Notes: generated by a model from the sequence alone, not told the origin. Counted from the first letter of the stretch, positions 26,413 through 35,323 are shown. The stretch: DNA of 64,000 nucleotides from an uncultured Candidatus Saccharibacteria bacterium (GCA_947307225.1 CAMZIL010000001.1:1-64000), one strand, 5' to 3'. A program made the numbers and translations.

Positions 26413-28287
26413 TTATTCCAAAACGGCTTTGATACGACGAATGCCAGCAGCAGAAGCTTCTTCCTTTTTGATGGAGAAGTGGCCAAGAACGCCAGTATGT
26501 TCTACATGAGGGCCGCCACAAACTTCGCGCGAAGTTGGCTTATCCCAATCGCCGATCGTATAGACCGTCAATTTCTCTGGATACTTATCCCAGAAGCTAC
26601 CGTGCGCCTTTAGAGTATCACGCGCGTAAGCCTTGTCGTATTCATCGTGAACGACTGGAAGATCAGCCTGGATCCAGGCGTTAACCTGATCCTCGAGTTT
26701 CTGGAGTTCGTCTTTTTCGAGCTTGTGGTCGACATTGAAATCAAGGCGCATGCGCTCAGCAGTGATATTGCTGCCCTTCTGGCAAATGCCTGGGTCGATG
26801 AGTTGTTGCAAAGCAGCGAGGAGAAGATGCGTTGCGGTATGGTATTTAGTTGACATCTCACCATGATCTTCGAGGCCTCCCTTGAACATACCCTTGGATG
26901 CAGTTTTACTGCGTTCGCGTTGCTCGGCGAGAGCGGCGTCAAATTCTTTCTGCCAGTCTGCGCTCATTGGAATATCCTGACGCTTCGCCTCCTCGACGGA
27001 AAGTTCGAGTGGGAAGCCATAAGTGTCCTGAAGCATAAATAGTTCTTTGCCAGTAAGGCCCTGTTCTTTGAGGCGGTTGAGCTCTTTCATGCCACGGCGA
27101 ATCGTGTGGCGGAATGCCTGCTCTTCGCGACTAAGAACATCAAGAACATCTTCGCGATTAGTTAAAATACTATCTGGTAAATCTTTATAGTTTTCTGCAA
27201 TCATTGGCAAAACGCCTGCGAGGAAGTTGTCTTCAATACCAAGGTTTAGAGCCTTCAAAATTGCGCGGCGGATGAGGCGGCGAAGAGCGTAGCCCTGCTG
27301 CTTGTTGCTCGGCTTGAGGCCCTGAGCAGTCAAAAGGTAAGCACCGCGGAGATGATCTGCGATGATGCGCATTTCGCTAGTATAATCTTCGTATTTCTTG
27401 CCAGAGAGTTCAACGATGCGATCAACAATCGGCTTCAAAAGTGAAATCTGGAAGACGTCATAAGAATCCATGGAAGCAGCCGTGATGCGCTCAAGACCGG
27501 CGCCGAAGTCGACGTTCTTATGCTCGAGTTCTTCAAAAGCACCATCCTCTTTGCGGCGATACTGCATGAAGACCTGGTTACCAATTTCCATGAAGCGTGC
27601 GCCATCGGAAGCTGGGTGGCTTTGGCCGTATTTTTCAACGTCCTGCTTGTCTTCGCCAAAGTCATAGAAGACCTCGGAATCTGGGCCGCATGGATCGCCG
27701 ATTGGCGTAGATTCAATGCCGCCACCACGGGACCACCAGTTTTCTTTGTCGTTATAGAAGAAGATGCGTTCGCCTTCGCGGATGCCGCGCTTGTCGCCAT
27801 TCTCTGCCGTATTGATTTCAACGATTTTAGCCTCAATGCCAGCTTCTTTAAAGACGGTCTGCCAAATATGCGCAGCCTCATCATCACGCGGGATGCCATA
27901 TTTTTCGTTGCCGATAAAGCAAGTGACGTAGATTTTCTTTGGGTCGAGACCAACTTCTTTGGTCAAAAAAGTGAAGAAGTTGCGAATCTGCTCTTCTTTG
28001 AAGTAATCGCCAAGTGACCAGTTGCCAAGCATCTCGAAAACCGTAGTGTGGCGAGGGTCGCCAACATCCTCAATGTCCTGCAAACGAAGACATGGCTGGG
28101 AATCGGTCAAACGCGTGCCGTCAGCATGAGGTTTGCCCAACAAATACGGCAAAAGTGGCTGCATGCCAGAGCCGGTAAACAACGTGGTCGGGTCGTTTTC
28201 GAGCACGAGTGGTGCCGGCGCGACCTGAACGTGACCTTTAGACTTCATAAAATCGAGATATTTTTGGCGGACTTCACTTGCATTCAT
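26413..28287 (-). CDS. alaS: Alanyl-tRNA synthetase lacking the C-terminal domain
   Basis: 624 residues from ATG 28285-28287 (MNASEVRQKYLDF). Class II catalytic core (FLxSKGHVQV, MQPLLPYL, RLQDIEDVGDPRHTTVFEMLGNWSLGDYFK), tRNA-recognition domain and editing domain with zinc motif HTATHLL and CGGPHV. It stops soon after CGGPHV, so the oligomerisation/C-Ala region of the usual about 870-residue enzyme is absent. TGGTAAAAT (28296-28301) is 8 bases before the ATG; earlier in-frame starts fall in or before this box. Confidence 0.93.
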   Translation of the reverse strand: MNASEVRQKYLDFMKSKGHVQVAPAPLVLENDPTTLFTGSGMQPLLPYLLGKPHADGTRLTDSQPCLRLQDIEDVGDPRHTTVFEMLGNWSLGDYFKEEQIRNFFTFLTKEVGLDPKKIYVTCFIGNEKYGIPRDDEAAHIWQTVFKEAGIEAKIVEINTAENGDKRGIREGERIFFYNDKENWWSRGGGIESTPIGDPCGPDSEVFYDFGEDKQDVEKYGQSHPASDGARFMEIGNQVFMQYRRKEDGAFEELEHKNVDFGAGLERITAASMDSYDVFQISLLKPIVDRIVELSGKKYEDYTSEMRIIADHLRGAYLLTAQGLKPSNKQQGYALRRLIRRAILKALNLGIEDNFLAGVLPMIAENYKDLPDSILTNREDVLDVLSREEQAFRHTIRRGMKELNRLKEQGLTGKELFMLQDTYGFPLELSVEEAKRQDIPMSADWQKEFDAALAEQRERSKTASKGMFKGGLEDHGEMSTKYHTATHLLLAALQQLIDPGICQKGSNITAERMRLDFNVDHKLEKDELQKLEDQVNAWIQADLPVVHDEYDKAYARDTLKAHGSFWDKYPEKLTVYTIGDWDKPTSREVCGGPHVEHTGVLGHFSIKKEEASAAGIRRIKAVLE

Positions 28288-28310
28288 AACCATATATTTT
28301 ACCATATTAT

Positions 28311-28940
28311 TCATCTGTTGGCGAGGGGCTTGAGCCGCAGCTCCAAGAGAAGAATATTTCGTCTGCCATGCAGCTCGCGGCTGCAAGTTGAAAGAATCAA
28401 CAATGATCCGCCAGAACCACTCAGTGACATATTGCGATATAGCGCATCATCGGACGCGATTTCCCTATAGCCAACGGCCTTCAATTCGTATGCCCTATCC
28501 ATCAAAATCAGCTCACCTGCACCATGCTCGGCAAAGTATTTTTGGTCCTGATATTTCGCAACGTCCGAAAACATCAAATCGCCATTCATGCGATGACCGT
28601 AGATTATCGAAACGCCATCGCTAAACTGCGCATTATTTCGATAGTCCAGAAAAATTGCTCCACTATGCGCGTCGTTGCCATAATAATCGTGGTTTAAATA
28701 CCACTGGTTATCGCTCGCTTGCATGACTGGATAATCGATATGAGTCCCACCCATCTTAATCCAGGCCACTTGGCCGTCCAGCCATTTACGCTCACCGCTC
28801 TCATTGAACGAGCGCAATTCCGTCACGCCGATCGGCTCCGTTTCAAACAAGCCATATTCGGTCGCACAATATAGCCCTAGCATAGCAATTGCAATGGCGA
28901 GACTGAGCGCCATACAAGCGGCGAGCATGATTCTACGCAT
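28311..28940 (-). CDS. Class B-like sortase
   Basis: 209 residues: N-terminal membrane anchor (about 5-27) and sortase domain with catalytic His near 116 (SIIYGHRMNGDLMFSDVAKY), Cys near 186 (LILSTCS) and Arg at 193/194 (HGRRN). The YGH-MFSD-KY pattern is most like class B enzymes. It joins surface proteins to peptidoglycan or to each other. Its ATG overlaps the stop of the pilin-like gene (TAATG), so the two are coupled and the pilin-like protein is the likely substrate. Confidence 0.87.
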   Translation of the reverse strand: MRRIMLAACMALSLAIAIAMLGLYCATEYGLFETEPIGVTELRSFNESGERKWLDGQVAWIKMGGTHIDYPVMQASDNQWYLNHDYYGNDAHSGAIFLDYRNNAQFSDGVSIIYGHRMNGDLMFSDVAKYQDQKYFAEHGAGELILMDRAYELKAVGYREIASDDALYRNMSLSGSGGSLLILSTCSRELHGRRNILLLELRLKPLANR

Positions 28941-30016
28941 TAGGCTCTACGAAAAATGTGCCGCGAGATAATATAGCCACTAACGCCAAATAGTGCCACG
29001 ACTAAATATGGCCAGGCCTCAACAAAAGCGCCTGTATCAACATTCGCGTCTTTACTATTAATTGCAGTAGTCGTGTTTCTTACGGCAAAACCCGCGTCCG
29101 AAATGCCAGTCACTTCTTTGGTTGTCGATAGTCTCTCATCATCATCGATCCGAGTATCATAGCCGTCGTCTCCGTCTTCGCGCGCGATTGCGTATCGCGT
29201 TCCTTGCGGAATTTCATGCGCCGTTATTTCACCATTAACATAATCCCCGATCGTAACAGTCTGGCCATGTTTCAGATAAACACGCAGGGTGCCGCCAGTC
29301 GTAAAGCTATTTTCCGTAACAATTTGCTCGCCATCATACTCGACTACGTCGTCTTGGCCAGTTATCGTAAGGATCTCGCCATCATTAATTCCGTCAAAAC
29401 TGATGGTATATTTGAAGTATTTATCCGCATCGGCACCGGCACCACGAACTTCATTTGTTAACGTGATATAGGTATAGTTTGCCTCCGTTACGAACAGCGC
29501 CGTCGGTTCAACTTTCGAGTCAGTTTTATAGTCGTAAATTACGTCCGCAAGACGAACATTCAGCGCGCCTGTCGGCCTGCCCTCGCCGTCTAGCTGATTT
29601 GTGACTTGGAATAGAATATCGTACCGATTCGAGTCGATCGGAAAATTCGCTTCATCACTCGACCCGGTTTCAACAAGCGTCATGGCATAGTCCCCAACCT
29701 TATAAAAAATTAAATCCGTTAGGCTAATCGAGCACTCAATGGTCGCTTCTCTTCTCTCGTTTGCGCGGAGCTTGCCGGAGCAACTGATGCTCTGAGTGTT
29801 GCCGCCGATCTGCGCCGGATTATTTGGGTTCGGCGTGAGCGAATAGGAAAAGCCGGCGTGCGTTTCGCCGCTATAGTGCGTGACTTTATGGACAATGCGT
29901 ATCGATTTGCGCGAATCGCCAGACAAATGCGCTTCGTTCGTGGCCATAACTTTTGGCGCAATAGTAACAACCGCCAAGGCTAAGGCGGCAATTATTCCTC
30001 CAAAAATTTTCTTCAT
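28940..30016 (-). CDS. Pilin-like surface protein with sortase signal
   Basis: 358 residues: signal peptide (about 1-25, cut near VMA), beta-rich domains similar to Gram-positive pilin and isopeptide-linkage domains (FKYTISFDG, LKHGQTVTIGDYV, GTRYAIARED), then the sorting signal NVDTG, a hydrophobic helix and RHIFRRA. NVDTG departs from LPXTG and fits a class B-like enzyme. The start has a very strong AGGAGG site. Lys and Asn residues that could form intramolecular isopeptide bonds are present, but the bonds are not provable here. It is followed by its sortase. Confidence 0.82.
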   Translation of the reverse strand: MKKIFGGIIAALALAVVTIAPKVMATNEAHLSGDSRKSIRIVHKVTHYSGETHAGFSYSLTPNPNNPAQIGGNTQSISCSGKLRANERREATIECSISLTDLIFYKVGDYAMTLVETGSSDEANFPIDSNRYDILFQVTNQLDGEGRPTGALNVRLADVIYDYKTDSKVEPTALFVTEANYTYITLTNEVRGAGADADKYFKYTISFDGINDGEILTITGQDDVVEYDGEQIVTENSFTTGGTLRVYLKHGQTVTIGDYVNGEITAHEIPQGTRYAIAREDGDDGYDTRIDDDERLSTTKEVTGISDAGFAVRNTTTAINSKDANVDTGAFVEAWPYLVVALFGVSGYIISRHIFRRA

Positions 30017-30108
30017 TATTTCCTCCTAATTATTGATTATTTAGCCAACAAAAACCTACTCACGGACTCCGCATATTACCTCCAAATTATTTCTAGAAAC
30101 AAAAATAT

Positions 30109-30128
30109 CGCAGAACAATTATTCTGCG
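30109..30128 (-). terminator. Terminator of the glycosyltransferase unit
   Basis: CGCAGAA and TTCTGCG form a perfect 7-base stem; on the minus strand it is followed by ATATTTTTGTTT. It separates the glycosyltransferase from the pilin-sortase pair. Confidence 0.75.
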
Positions 30129-30150
30129 AAGCATAAGTACGTTATTCTAT

Positions 30151-31773
30151 CTATTTCTTGACCGCTTTGTCCGTGACGTCAAACTTTTCGATGTAGAGAC
30201 CCGTGGCTAGGCGCGTCTGCGAATAGAACGCACAGAACGAACAGTAGACGATGGAAATAACCGGCGATAGAACCCACTGCAAAACCATCATGATGTGGCG
30301 CGCACGACGATATCGCGCTGGTTTTGGCGGCAACATTTTGATCGACAAAATCAAGGAAATGAAAATACCCATTGCTGCGACCGCCTGGACGTAGCTTACA
30401 ATTGTCGGCAAGCTATGCGAAATGAGATCGCGGGATTGGTTATTGAAGATTAATGGTACCCAGCCGCCGAACGCAATAATCGGTGCGACAGCAGCGAGCG
30501 TTACGTGGCCATCAAGCAAACGAATGAACTTCGGTACGAGCGAGACGAGCGGCACGGTGCGCTTCTTTGAGAAAAGATAGTCGCCACAATATGCAACATC
30601 GCTTGCGCCATAATCCCAGCGGCGTAGCTGCACCCATTGCGCCTTGAGAGTTTTCCAAAGGTTGTCCGACAAAACCGCGTCCTGATAAATCGGAGCGCGA
30701 ATTGGCAAAACTTCGTAATCGCCATCGAAATAGAAAAGCGAGCGCCAATATTGGTGCCCATCCTCAACAATCGTACGCGTACTCCAGAAATTCATTTCTA
30801 CTAGCGCATCCAGCGGCTGCGAATGTGAAGCAAAGTTGCGGAGAGTATGCGGACGCATCGCCGAAATAATGTTCCAGAACGAGTTCATCTGTGCCACGAC
30901 GCGCGTGACAGCCGGAGCATCCCAAATATTGTTCGTGAACAATGAGACCGGCTGATAGCTAAGGCGTTTGCGATCTTCGTGCGTAATGTACTCGTATGCA
31001 ACCTGATCAAAATAAGTCTTGTGTGGGCGGTTGTCACTATCGAGAGTCGTAACAATGACGTCACTGTAGCGCAAACCTTTTTCGCGAACGAATTCTTTCA
31101 AAATTTTACCAGCATTCGTAATGTTACCGCCCTTGCCGACCACCTCGCCCTTAATATCGGCAGGGTGCTTGGCGAGAATAAAGTTACCGAATTTCTTACG
31201 ATAGTTTTTCTCGAGAGTTTTTGCGACTAATTCCGCCGCCTCACCACCGCGCTCTTCATAGGCAAGAACGAGGATGATGCGCTCTTTCGGGAAAGTCGAG
31301 CTGACGACCGAATCGAGCGTAGGCGCCAAAACGTCGAGCGTCTCGTTGTACATCGTAACGATAACGGCATGATAAATCTGGCTCGGTTTCGGAAAGAAAC
31401 CTTCCTCTGCGGCTGCCATCATGCAAAGATTGCGGAGGTGGACAGAGTGGCCGTAGGCGCTACTCTTCGTACCTGCGAGACGATCGTAGCTATCGGCCGG
31501 GTCCTCGAGGTCATTGAGGCGTTTCGACCAATCAACGCGCATGCCGCGTTTGAGCAATTTGTAGCCCTGCACCGTGCGGAAAGCGATACCAATCGCTTTC
31601 ACAAGGTTCATAATAACGATAATTAAAATATAAACCGATGCAGCGACCGGGTTGATAGCAGACAGAATGACGAGAAGCGCCAACATAATGTAGCTGAGCG
31701 TGCCCGGCAACATTTCAAAAAAGCGGTACTTCAAAGTACGCTTACCAGTTGGTAATTCAATAACTTTCGACAT
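30151..31773 (-). CDS. Membrane-embedded family 2 glycosyltransferase
   Basis: 540 residues from ATG 31771-31773, with GAAGG as ribosome site overlapping the previous gene. Two N-terminal helices (about 25-65), a GT-A catalytic domain (about 115-370; HAVIVTMYNE, TLDSDNRPH as the DXD-like site, VEDGHQYWR, and the product-binding QLRRW) and a C-terminal membrane part (about 400-520). The layout is that of processive polysaccharide synthases or lipid-glycosylating enzymes. The sugar and acceptor are unknown. It shares a unit with the small membrane protein at 31775. Confidence 0.82.
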   Translation of the reverse strand: MSKVIELPTGKRTLKYRFFEMLPGTLSYIMLALLVILSAINPVAASVYILIIVIMNLVKAIGIAFRTVQGYKLLKRGMRVDWSKRLNDLEDPADSYDRLAGTKSSAYGHSVHLRNLCMMAAAEEGFFPKPSQIYHAVIVTMYNETLDVLAPTLDSVVSSTFPKERIILVLAYEERGGEAAELVAKTLEKNYRKKFGNFILAKHPADIKGEVVGKGGNITNAGKILKEFVREKGLRYSDVIVTTLDSDNRPHKTYFDQVAYEYITHEDRKRLSYQPVSLFTNNIWDAPAVTRVVAQMNSFWNIISAMRPHTLRNFASHSQPLDALVEMNFWSTRTIVEDGHQYWRSLFYFDGDYEVLPIRAPIYQDAVLSDNLWKTLKAQWVQLRRWDYGASDVAYCGDYLFSKKRTVPLVSLVPKFIRLLDGHVTLAAVAPIIAFGGWVPLIFNNQSRDLISHSLPTIVSYVQAVAAMGIFISLILSIKMLPPKPARYRRARHIMMVLQWVLSPVISIVYCSFCAFYSQTRLATGLYIEKFDVTDKAVKK

Positions 31774-31774
31774 T

Positions 31775-32140
31775 CTAACCTTCGCCAATAATACTTAACA
31801 GAAAACGAATACCGATCACGGCGATAATCATCGAAATGAAGAGGAAGAGGCGTGCAATGTCTTTGCCGCGCTTGGAATATAGACGTGCGGAAATGAGAAT
31901 ATGACCAATGCCGAGTGCGACCGCAACGAGCGCGAAGGAAATTAAATACCACCAGTCACTCTGCGCATAGCCGTTGTCGATATCGGAATAGCGCGCCCAG
32001 ATTTTTGGGCGGCCAGAATTAAGATTCATAATTGCAATCAAAAACATGGCCAGGCTCAGGAAAAAGTTCGCCGCCATCCAAACAAAAAGTGCCTTATCTT
32101 TCTTAGCAATAGCCTTGAAATCTTCGCCAAGTTCTTTCAT
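31775..32140 (-). CDS. Small multi-pass membrane protein next to a glycosyltransferase
   Basis: 121 residues with three or four membrane segments. No family recognised. TGTTATAAT (32151-32156) lies 10 bases before ATG 32138-32140, so the leader is only a few bases. Its stop codon is inside the ribosome site of the glycosyltransferase, so the two are co-expressed and it may be an accessory subunit. Confidence 0.6.
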   Translation of the reverse strand: MKELGEDFKAIAKKDKALFVWMAANFFLSLAMFLIAIMNLNSGRPKIWARYSDIDNGYAQSDWWYLISFALVAVALGIGHILISARLYSKRGKDIARLFLFISMIIAVIGIRFLLSIIGEG

Positions 32141-32175
32141 TGTCTTATTTATTATAACAGATAAACATAAATTTA

Positions 32176-32213
32176 ATAGCCCCGTGCTTCCAGAAGGAAG
32201 TTGACGGGGCTAT
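32176..32213 (-). terminator. Large hairpin terminator of the orphan gene at 32217
   Basis: ATAGCCCCGT and ACGGGGCTAT form a 10-base perfect stem with an inner CTTCC/GGAAG stem. On the minus strand it is followed by a T-containing stretch, TAAATTTATGTTT, that is not a pure T-run. Confidence 0.65.
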
Positions 32214-32216
32214 CGA

Positions 32217-32687
32217 TCAATCATCGTCTTCGAAGATTTCCGGCTCGTGCTGGCAGAGATTGTAATAATCTTCATCCGGGCTATACGGCCGGAGTGTTAT
32301 TATCTCTGACGGAGAGAAGGCTGAGCTCGTCATGACTCCGTAAACAAAATAGGCCGATCCCACCATTCTGCCACAAATGGCAATTTTATTGGAATCTGTC
32401 TCATCTGCACGAAGAAAGCGAGCGCCTGTCTCAACCTTCTCACGAAGGGCTTCAACTATTTCATTGAGATATTTCAGGGTTGAAGCTTGTAGAGCCTGCG
32501 CCTCTTCTGGCGATTCTGTCCTCGGCACCAAGTCGCCAAACTTAATATCTATTACGCCCGCAGATTCGAACGCCTGACTGAAGTAAACTGCATGTCGGCA
32601 GCCTTTCTTCGTAAGATTTTCTGCGATTCTCTGGGCGATGTCTGTTTTGACTTGTGCCAGTACGACTAAATTAGGGTGCTCGCTCAT
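32217..32687 (-). CDS. Orphan soluble protein behind an attenuator-like leader
   Basis: 156 residues from ATG 32685-32687, fixed by a consensus AAGGAGGTG site. It has an alpha/beta start (NLVVLAQVKTDIAQRIAENLTKKGC), a helical middle with CGRMVG, and an acidic end EDYYNLCQHEPEIFEDDD. No signal peptide or membrane helix. The promoter is near consensus and the leader has a hairpin followed by a T-run. No family recognised; it is one of the four orphan genes with this type of promoter and ribosome site. Confidence 0.65.
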   Translation of the reverse strand: MSEHPNLVVLAQVKTDIAQRIAENLTKKGCRHAVYFSQAFESAGVIDIKFGDLVPRTESPEEAQALQASTLKYLNEIVEALREKVETGARFLRADETDSNKIAICGRMVGSAYFVYGVMTSSAFSPSEIITLRPYSPDEDYYNLCQHEPEIFEDDD

Positions 32688-32704
32688 CTTTTTCACCTCC
32701 TTCT

Positions 32705-32735
32705 GAAAAAATTTTAGCTAGGCATTGCTAGCTAA
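32705..32735 (-). promoter_or_regulatory. Leader hairpin plus T-run (attenuator-like)
   Basis: TTAGCTAG and CTAGCTAA form a perfect 8-base stem with a 6-base loop; the minus strand continues AAAATTTTTTC, then the AAGGAGGTG site. It looks like a weak intrinsic terminator placed between promoter and gene. Confidence 0.5.
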
Positions 32736-32751
32736 GAGCGTTACATATACT

Positions 32752-32780
32752 ATTATAGCACAAATCGCTGTCAGAGTCAA
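32752..32780 (-). promoter_or_regulatory. Strong promoter TTGACT-N17-TATAAT
   Basis: TTGACT (32775-32780), 17 bases ending TGTGC, TATAAT (32752-32757) on the minus strand. The extended TGN is present. Confidence 0.85.
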
Positions 32781-32784
32781 GATA

Positions 32785-33459
32785 TTATCTGTTGCGGAGC
32801 GCTTTTTCTTTGCGTCCGACGCTCGCCATAATTAGGGCTACAAGTATCGCGGCAGCAGAAACGAGCGCGACCAGCCATAGCGGCATTGCATCGTGCGTCT
32901 TTGGCACTTCCGGAATCTCAACTGGTTCTTCCGGTTCCTCGATTAGTTCATCGGAGTAATATAAATGCCAAGTAGTCTTTGAGGTGTCGCGGTTTTCCGT
33001 ATCGCCATAGTCTGTATCGAGCATGGAAACTACCTTAACCTGCGCAGATTCGCCAGATTCAAAGTATTTTAGCAGCGCCGGTCTTTCCCCGGCCAAATTT
33101 ACGCTATTCGGGAGATATTTTTTGCCGCGCTGCTTGCCGTTGTAATACAGCTGATCATTTATATAAATGCGCATCGTGATATGTTCGATCATATCGCGCG
33201 CCTTATCCGAGTCATTGTCGGCAGTAATATTGAAATACAAATAATACCCGTTTTCGGTACCATTTTCGATAGTCAAATAGTCCGTATATTCCTTGCCCGG
33301 CACCATGTCACTATAGTGCATGAAACGATCATTCAGACCGTCCGACGCTTCGTAAACGATCTGCTCGTCCTCCTCGCGAATATAGACGATATTTTCTTCA
33401 GCAAAAACAGGAGCCGTAATGAAGAGACTGGCAAATAATACTGCGAGTAGTTTCTTCAT
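32785..33459 (-). CDS. LPXTG-like surface protein (sorting motif VPKTHD)
   Basis: 224 residues: signal peptide (about 1-20, VFA), an extracytoplasmic beta-rich domain with DMVPGKEYTDYLTIENGTENGYYLYF, then Pro/Glu repeats, VPKTHD, a hydrophobic helix (about 192-212) and a basic tail RKEKALRNR. VPKTHD stands where LPKTGD would be expected, so it is a likely sortase substrate with a variant motif. It has a CAGGAG ribosome site 24 bases after the BsaA-like gene and is the last gene of the five-gene surface operon. Confidence 0.78.
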   Translation of the reverse strand: MKKLLAVLFASLFITAPVFAEENIVYIREEDEQIVYEASDGLNDRFMHYSDMVPGKEYTDYLTIENGTENGYYLYFNITADNDSDKARDMIEHITMRIYINDQLYYNGKQRGKKYLPNSVNLAGERPALLKYFESGESAQVKVVSMLDTDYGDTENRDTSKTTWHLYYSDELIEEPEEPVEIPEVPKTHDAMPLWLVALVSAAAILVALIMASVGRKEKALRNR

Positions 33460-33483
33460 TTTAGCTCCTGTTAATTGTTTATT

Positions 33484-34188
33484 TTATAGGCTTGGCAAAG
33501 CTTCGATTTCGACGTTGGTGTTCCAAGCGGTTTGATACTGATCAAACTGTACGGTTTCTACGTCAAGCGTGAGAGTGTAGCGAGCGCCGGCAAGACCTTC
33601 GATAGAGGTCGTAACGATGATGCTCTTGGTATGATTCGTGTCGTCAGCTTCTTCGGTAGCAACCTTCGCAACAGCGATAGCTGGGTTTAGGGTGACATCC
33701 TTGATTGGACTGGAAGTCTCATCGTAGACGGAACCTTCTACAGCTGCGAGCTCGCGGTTGAAGTAGTAGTAATCACCAGACTTCGTCCAATCGCTCTGGT
33801 TATCAAGGCCGATGATGACAAGGTCAGTCTTGTTAGCAGCCTCAGTATTTGCGGCCAACTTGGTCTTTAGGTTGTTGATGACAGCCTGGCTAGCCTCGGA
33901 GTAACCAGAGGCAGAATTTGAATCAGGAACTTCCCACTTCTCAGTCATCTTTACGCGTACGGCAACAGAGATGTTACCTTCGTTGCGAGTGACCAAAGTC
34001 TTGTCAATCTTCTGACCTGGAAGCCAGTTGCTTGGAGCTTCGAAGGTCTCAGTAGAGCGCGTGCGATAAAGCGCCGTCTGGAATTCGTTATCAAACGTAG
34101 CTTCGCTAGTGAAGTACGCAATTGTTCCTGCGATCAGGCCGATTACTGCGAGGGCTCCGAGCGCAATGATAGGTTTTTTGTTTTTCAT
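33484..34188 (-). CDS. TasA/BsaA-like SipW-dependent exported protein
   Basis: 234 residues. The signal segment ends IAGTIAYFTSEATFDNEF, the hallmark of TasA/CalY/BsaA proteins, followed by ETFEAPSNWLPGQKIDKTLVTRNEGNISVAVRVKMTEKW, in which the PGQ-K-V-NEG part matches the family. Relatives polymerise into fibres or a matrix; assembly here is inferred. AAAGGGAAA precedes the ATG. It lies directly downstream of the SipW-type peptidase gene, which should process it. Confidence 0.82.
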   Translation of the reverse strand: MKNKKPIIALGALAVIGLIAGTIAYFTSEATFDNEFQTALYRTRSTETFEAPSNWLPGQKIDKTLVTRNEGNISVAVRVKMTEKWEVPDSNSASGYSEASQAVINNLKTKLAANTEAANKTDLVIIGLDNQSDWTKSGDYYYFNRELAAVEGSVYDETSSPIKDVTLNPAIAVAKVATEEADDTNHTKSIIVTTSIEGLAGARYTLTLDVETVQFDQYQTAWNTNVEIEALPSL

Positions 34189-34244
34189 ATCATTTCCCTT
34201 TCTTTTTATGATATTTATTGTTTGTTTTTTTCTAATCTTATGAG

Positions 34245-34757
34245 CTAGGTCTCTTGTTCATGGTTTTGACCTTTCTCGCTTACGCTTATTTTACCACTTT
34301 TTATATTACTTAGCAAGAACTCGGCCACTAGGATGGCCACGATTATTAGGAATACCCACATGTTCGAATTGATAAATTTTATGCCATATCCGAGAATCGG
34401 GATTTTAATGCCGCCAACTTTACCTTTGATGTCGTTATAGCTAAGAGAGACTTGATCTTCAGTATTATTTGCGTCGCCCTTTGTTATATAAGCGTCGTTT
34501 TCAATGCGATGTACGCGGTGCGTAACGAGATCGTTGCCCATTTGAAAAGTGATAACATCACCAATCGCAATCTCTTCTTTCGGAACCTGGCGGTAGTAAA
34601 TAATGGTGCCAATTTCATATTCTGGGCGCATGGAACCGGAGAACACAGCCTCTGGTTTTGCGCCAAAAATCATTGGCATGCAAATTAGTGCGTAGACGCC
34701 AATCACGGCATAACAAATATAACTAAGGATACGAACTACAATCTTTAAAGCTCCCAT
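34245..34757 (-). CDS. SipW-type (ER-type) signal peptidase I
   Basis: 170 residues: N-terminal membrane segment (about 5-30), catalytic Ser in VFSGSMRPEYEIG, His in place of the bacterial Lys (LVTHRVHRI), KGDANNTED and a C-terminal helix (about 132-155). The Ser-His arrangement is that of SipW and eukaryotic/archaeal signal peptidases. SipW specifically cuts TasA-family precursors, and such genes flank it on both sides. ATG 34755-34757 overlaps the upstream gene by 13 bases and has GGGAGTG before it. Confidence 0.9.
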   Translation of the reverse strand: MGALKIVVRILSYICYAVIGVYALICMPMIFGAKPEAVFSGSMRPEYEIGTIIYYRQVPKEEIAIGDVITFQMGNDLVTHRVHRIENDAYITKGDANNTEDQVSLSYNDIKGKVGGIKIPILGYGIKFINSNMWVFLIIVAILVAEFLLSNIKSGKISVSEKGQNHEQET

Positions 34758-35323
34758 GCTACACTCCCGTCATCATTAATAGTTGCGTTGCGGCCCCAAA
34801 GCGAATTTGCTGCCGCAGCGTCCGCCTGAACCGATTCGAAATGGAACGATAAATCATAATTATATTTGGCATAGCTGTCGTCATTGAGCGCGATTGCGCT
34901 GAGTACGTCTACTTCGGTGTCGGCCGATAGGACTTTGCCGTAATAATACCAACCGTCGCCGCCATCCACGAAGTCGCTCGTAAAATCGGCTGCCCATGTT
35001 TTCGTAACGACATTATTCCCGCCAACAGTATTGCTGACAATGGAACCGTCAGACTTTGTCCACATTTCACTATATGCTATGCGTAAAAGAACGTCTGGGT
35101 TATTTGCCCCATCATTTCTAAAACTTACAGTCTTCGAGCCAAATCCTTCAGAGGTTGTCTCGACAATTTTTACGCTATTACTGGCCAAGTTTACGCCATT
35201 ATTCATCGTCGAGGAGTCCTGGCTAAATGCGTAAACAACCACGCCAATTAGCAGCGCGAGCGAGAACATCACGACGACCGGCGCGAAGTGAGCCTTATTC
35301 CTGATCTGTCTGCGACGGCGCAT
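34745..35323 (-). CDS. BsaA-like exported protein
   Basis: 192 residues from ATG 35321-35323, set by CAGGAGGG. A basic start MRRRRQ, one hydrophobic segment (about 14-34) ending YAFSQD, then FGSKTVSFRNDGANNPDVLLRIAYSEMW and GGDGWYYYGKVLSADTEVDVL, parallel to the other TasA/BsaA-like proteins here (TNK or RND, EYW or EMW, GWYYY). Open frame further upstream lies inside the neighbouring gene and is rejected. It overlaps both neighbours and sits just before the signal peptidase. Confidence 0.75.
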   Translation of the reverse strand: MRRRRQIRNKAHFAPVVVMFSLALLIGVVVYAFSQDSSTMNNGVNLASNSVKIVETTSEGFGSKTVSFRNDGANNPDVLLRIAYSEMWTKSDGSIVSNTVGGNNVVTKTWAADFTSDFVDGGDGWYYYGKVLSADTEVDVLSAIALNDDSYAKYNYDLSFHFESVQADAAAANSLWGRNATINDDGSVAWEL

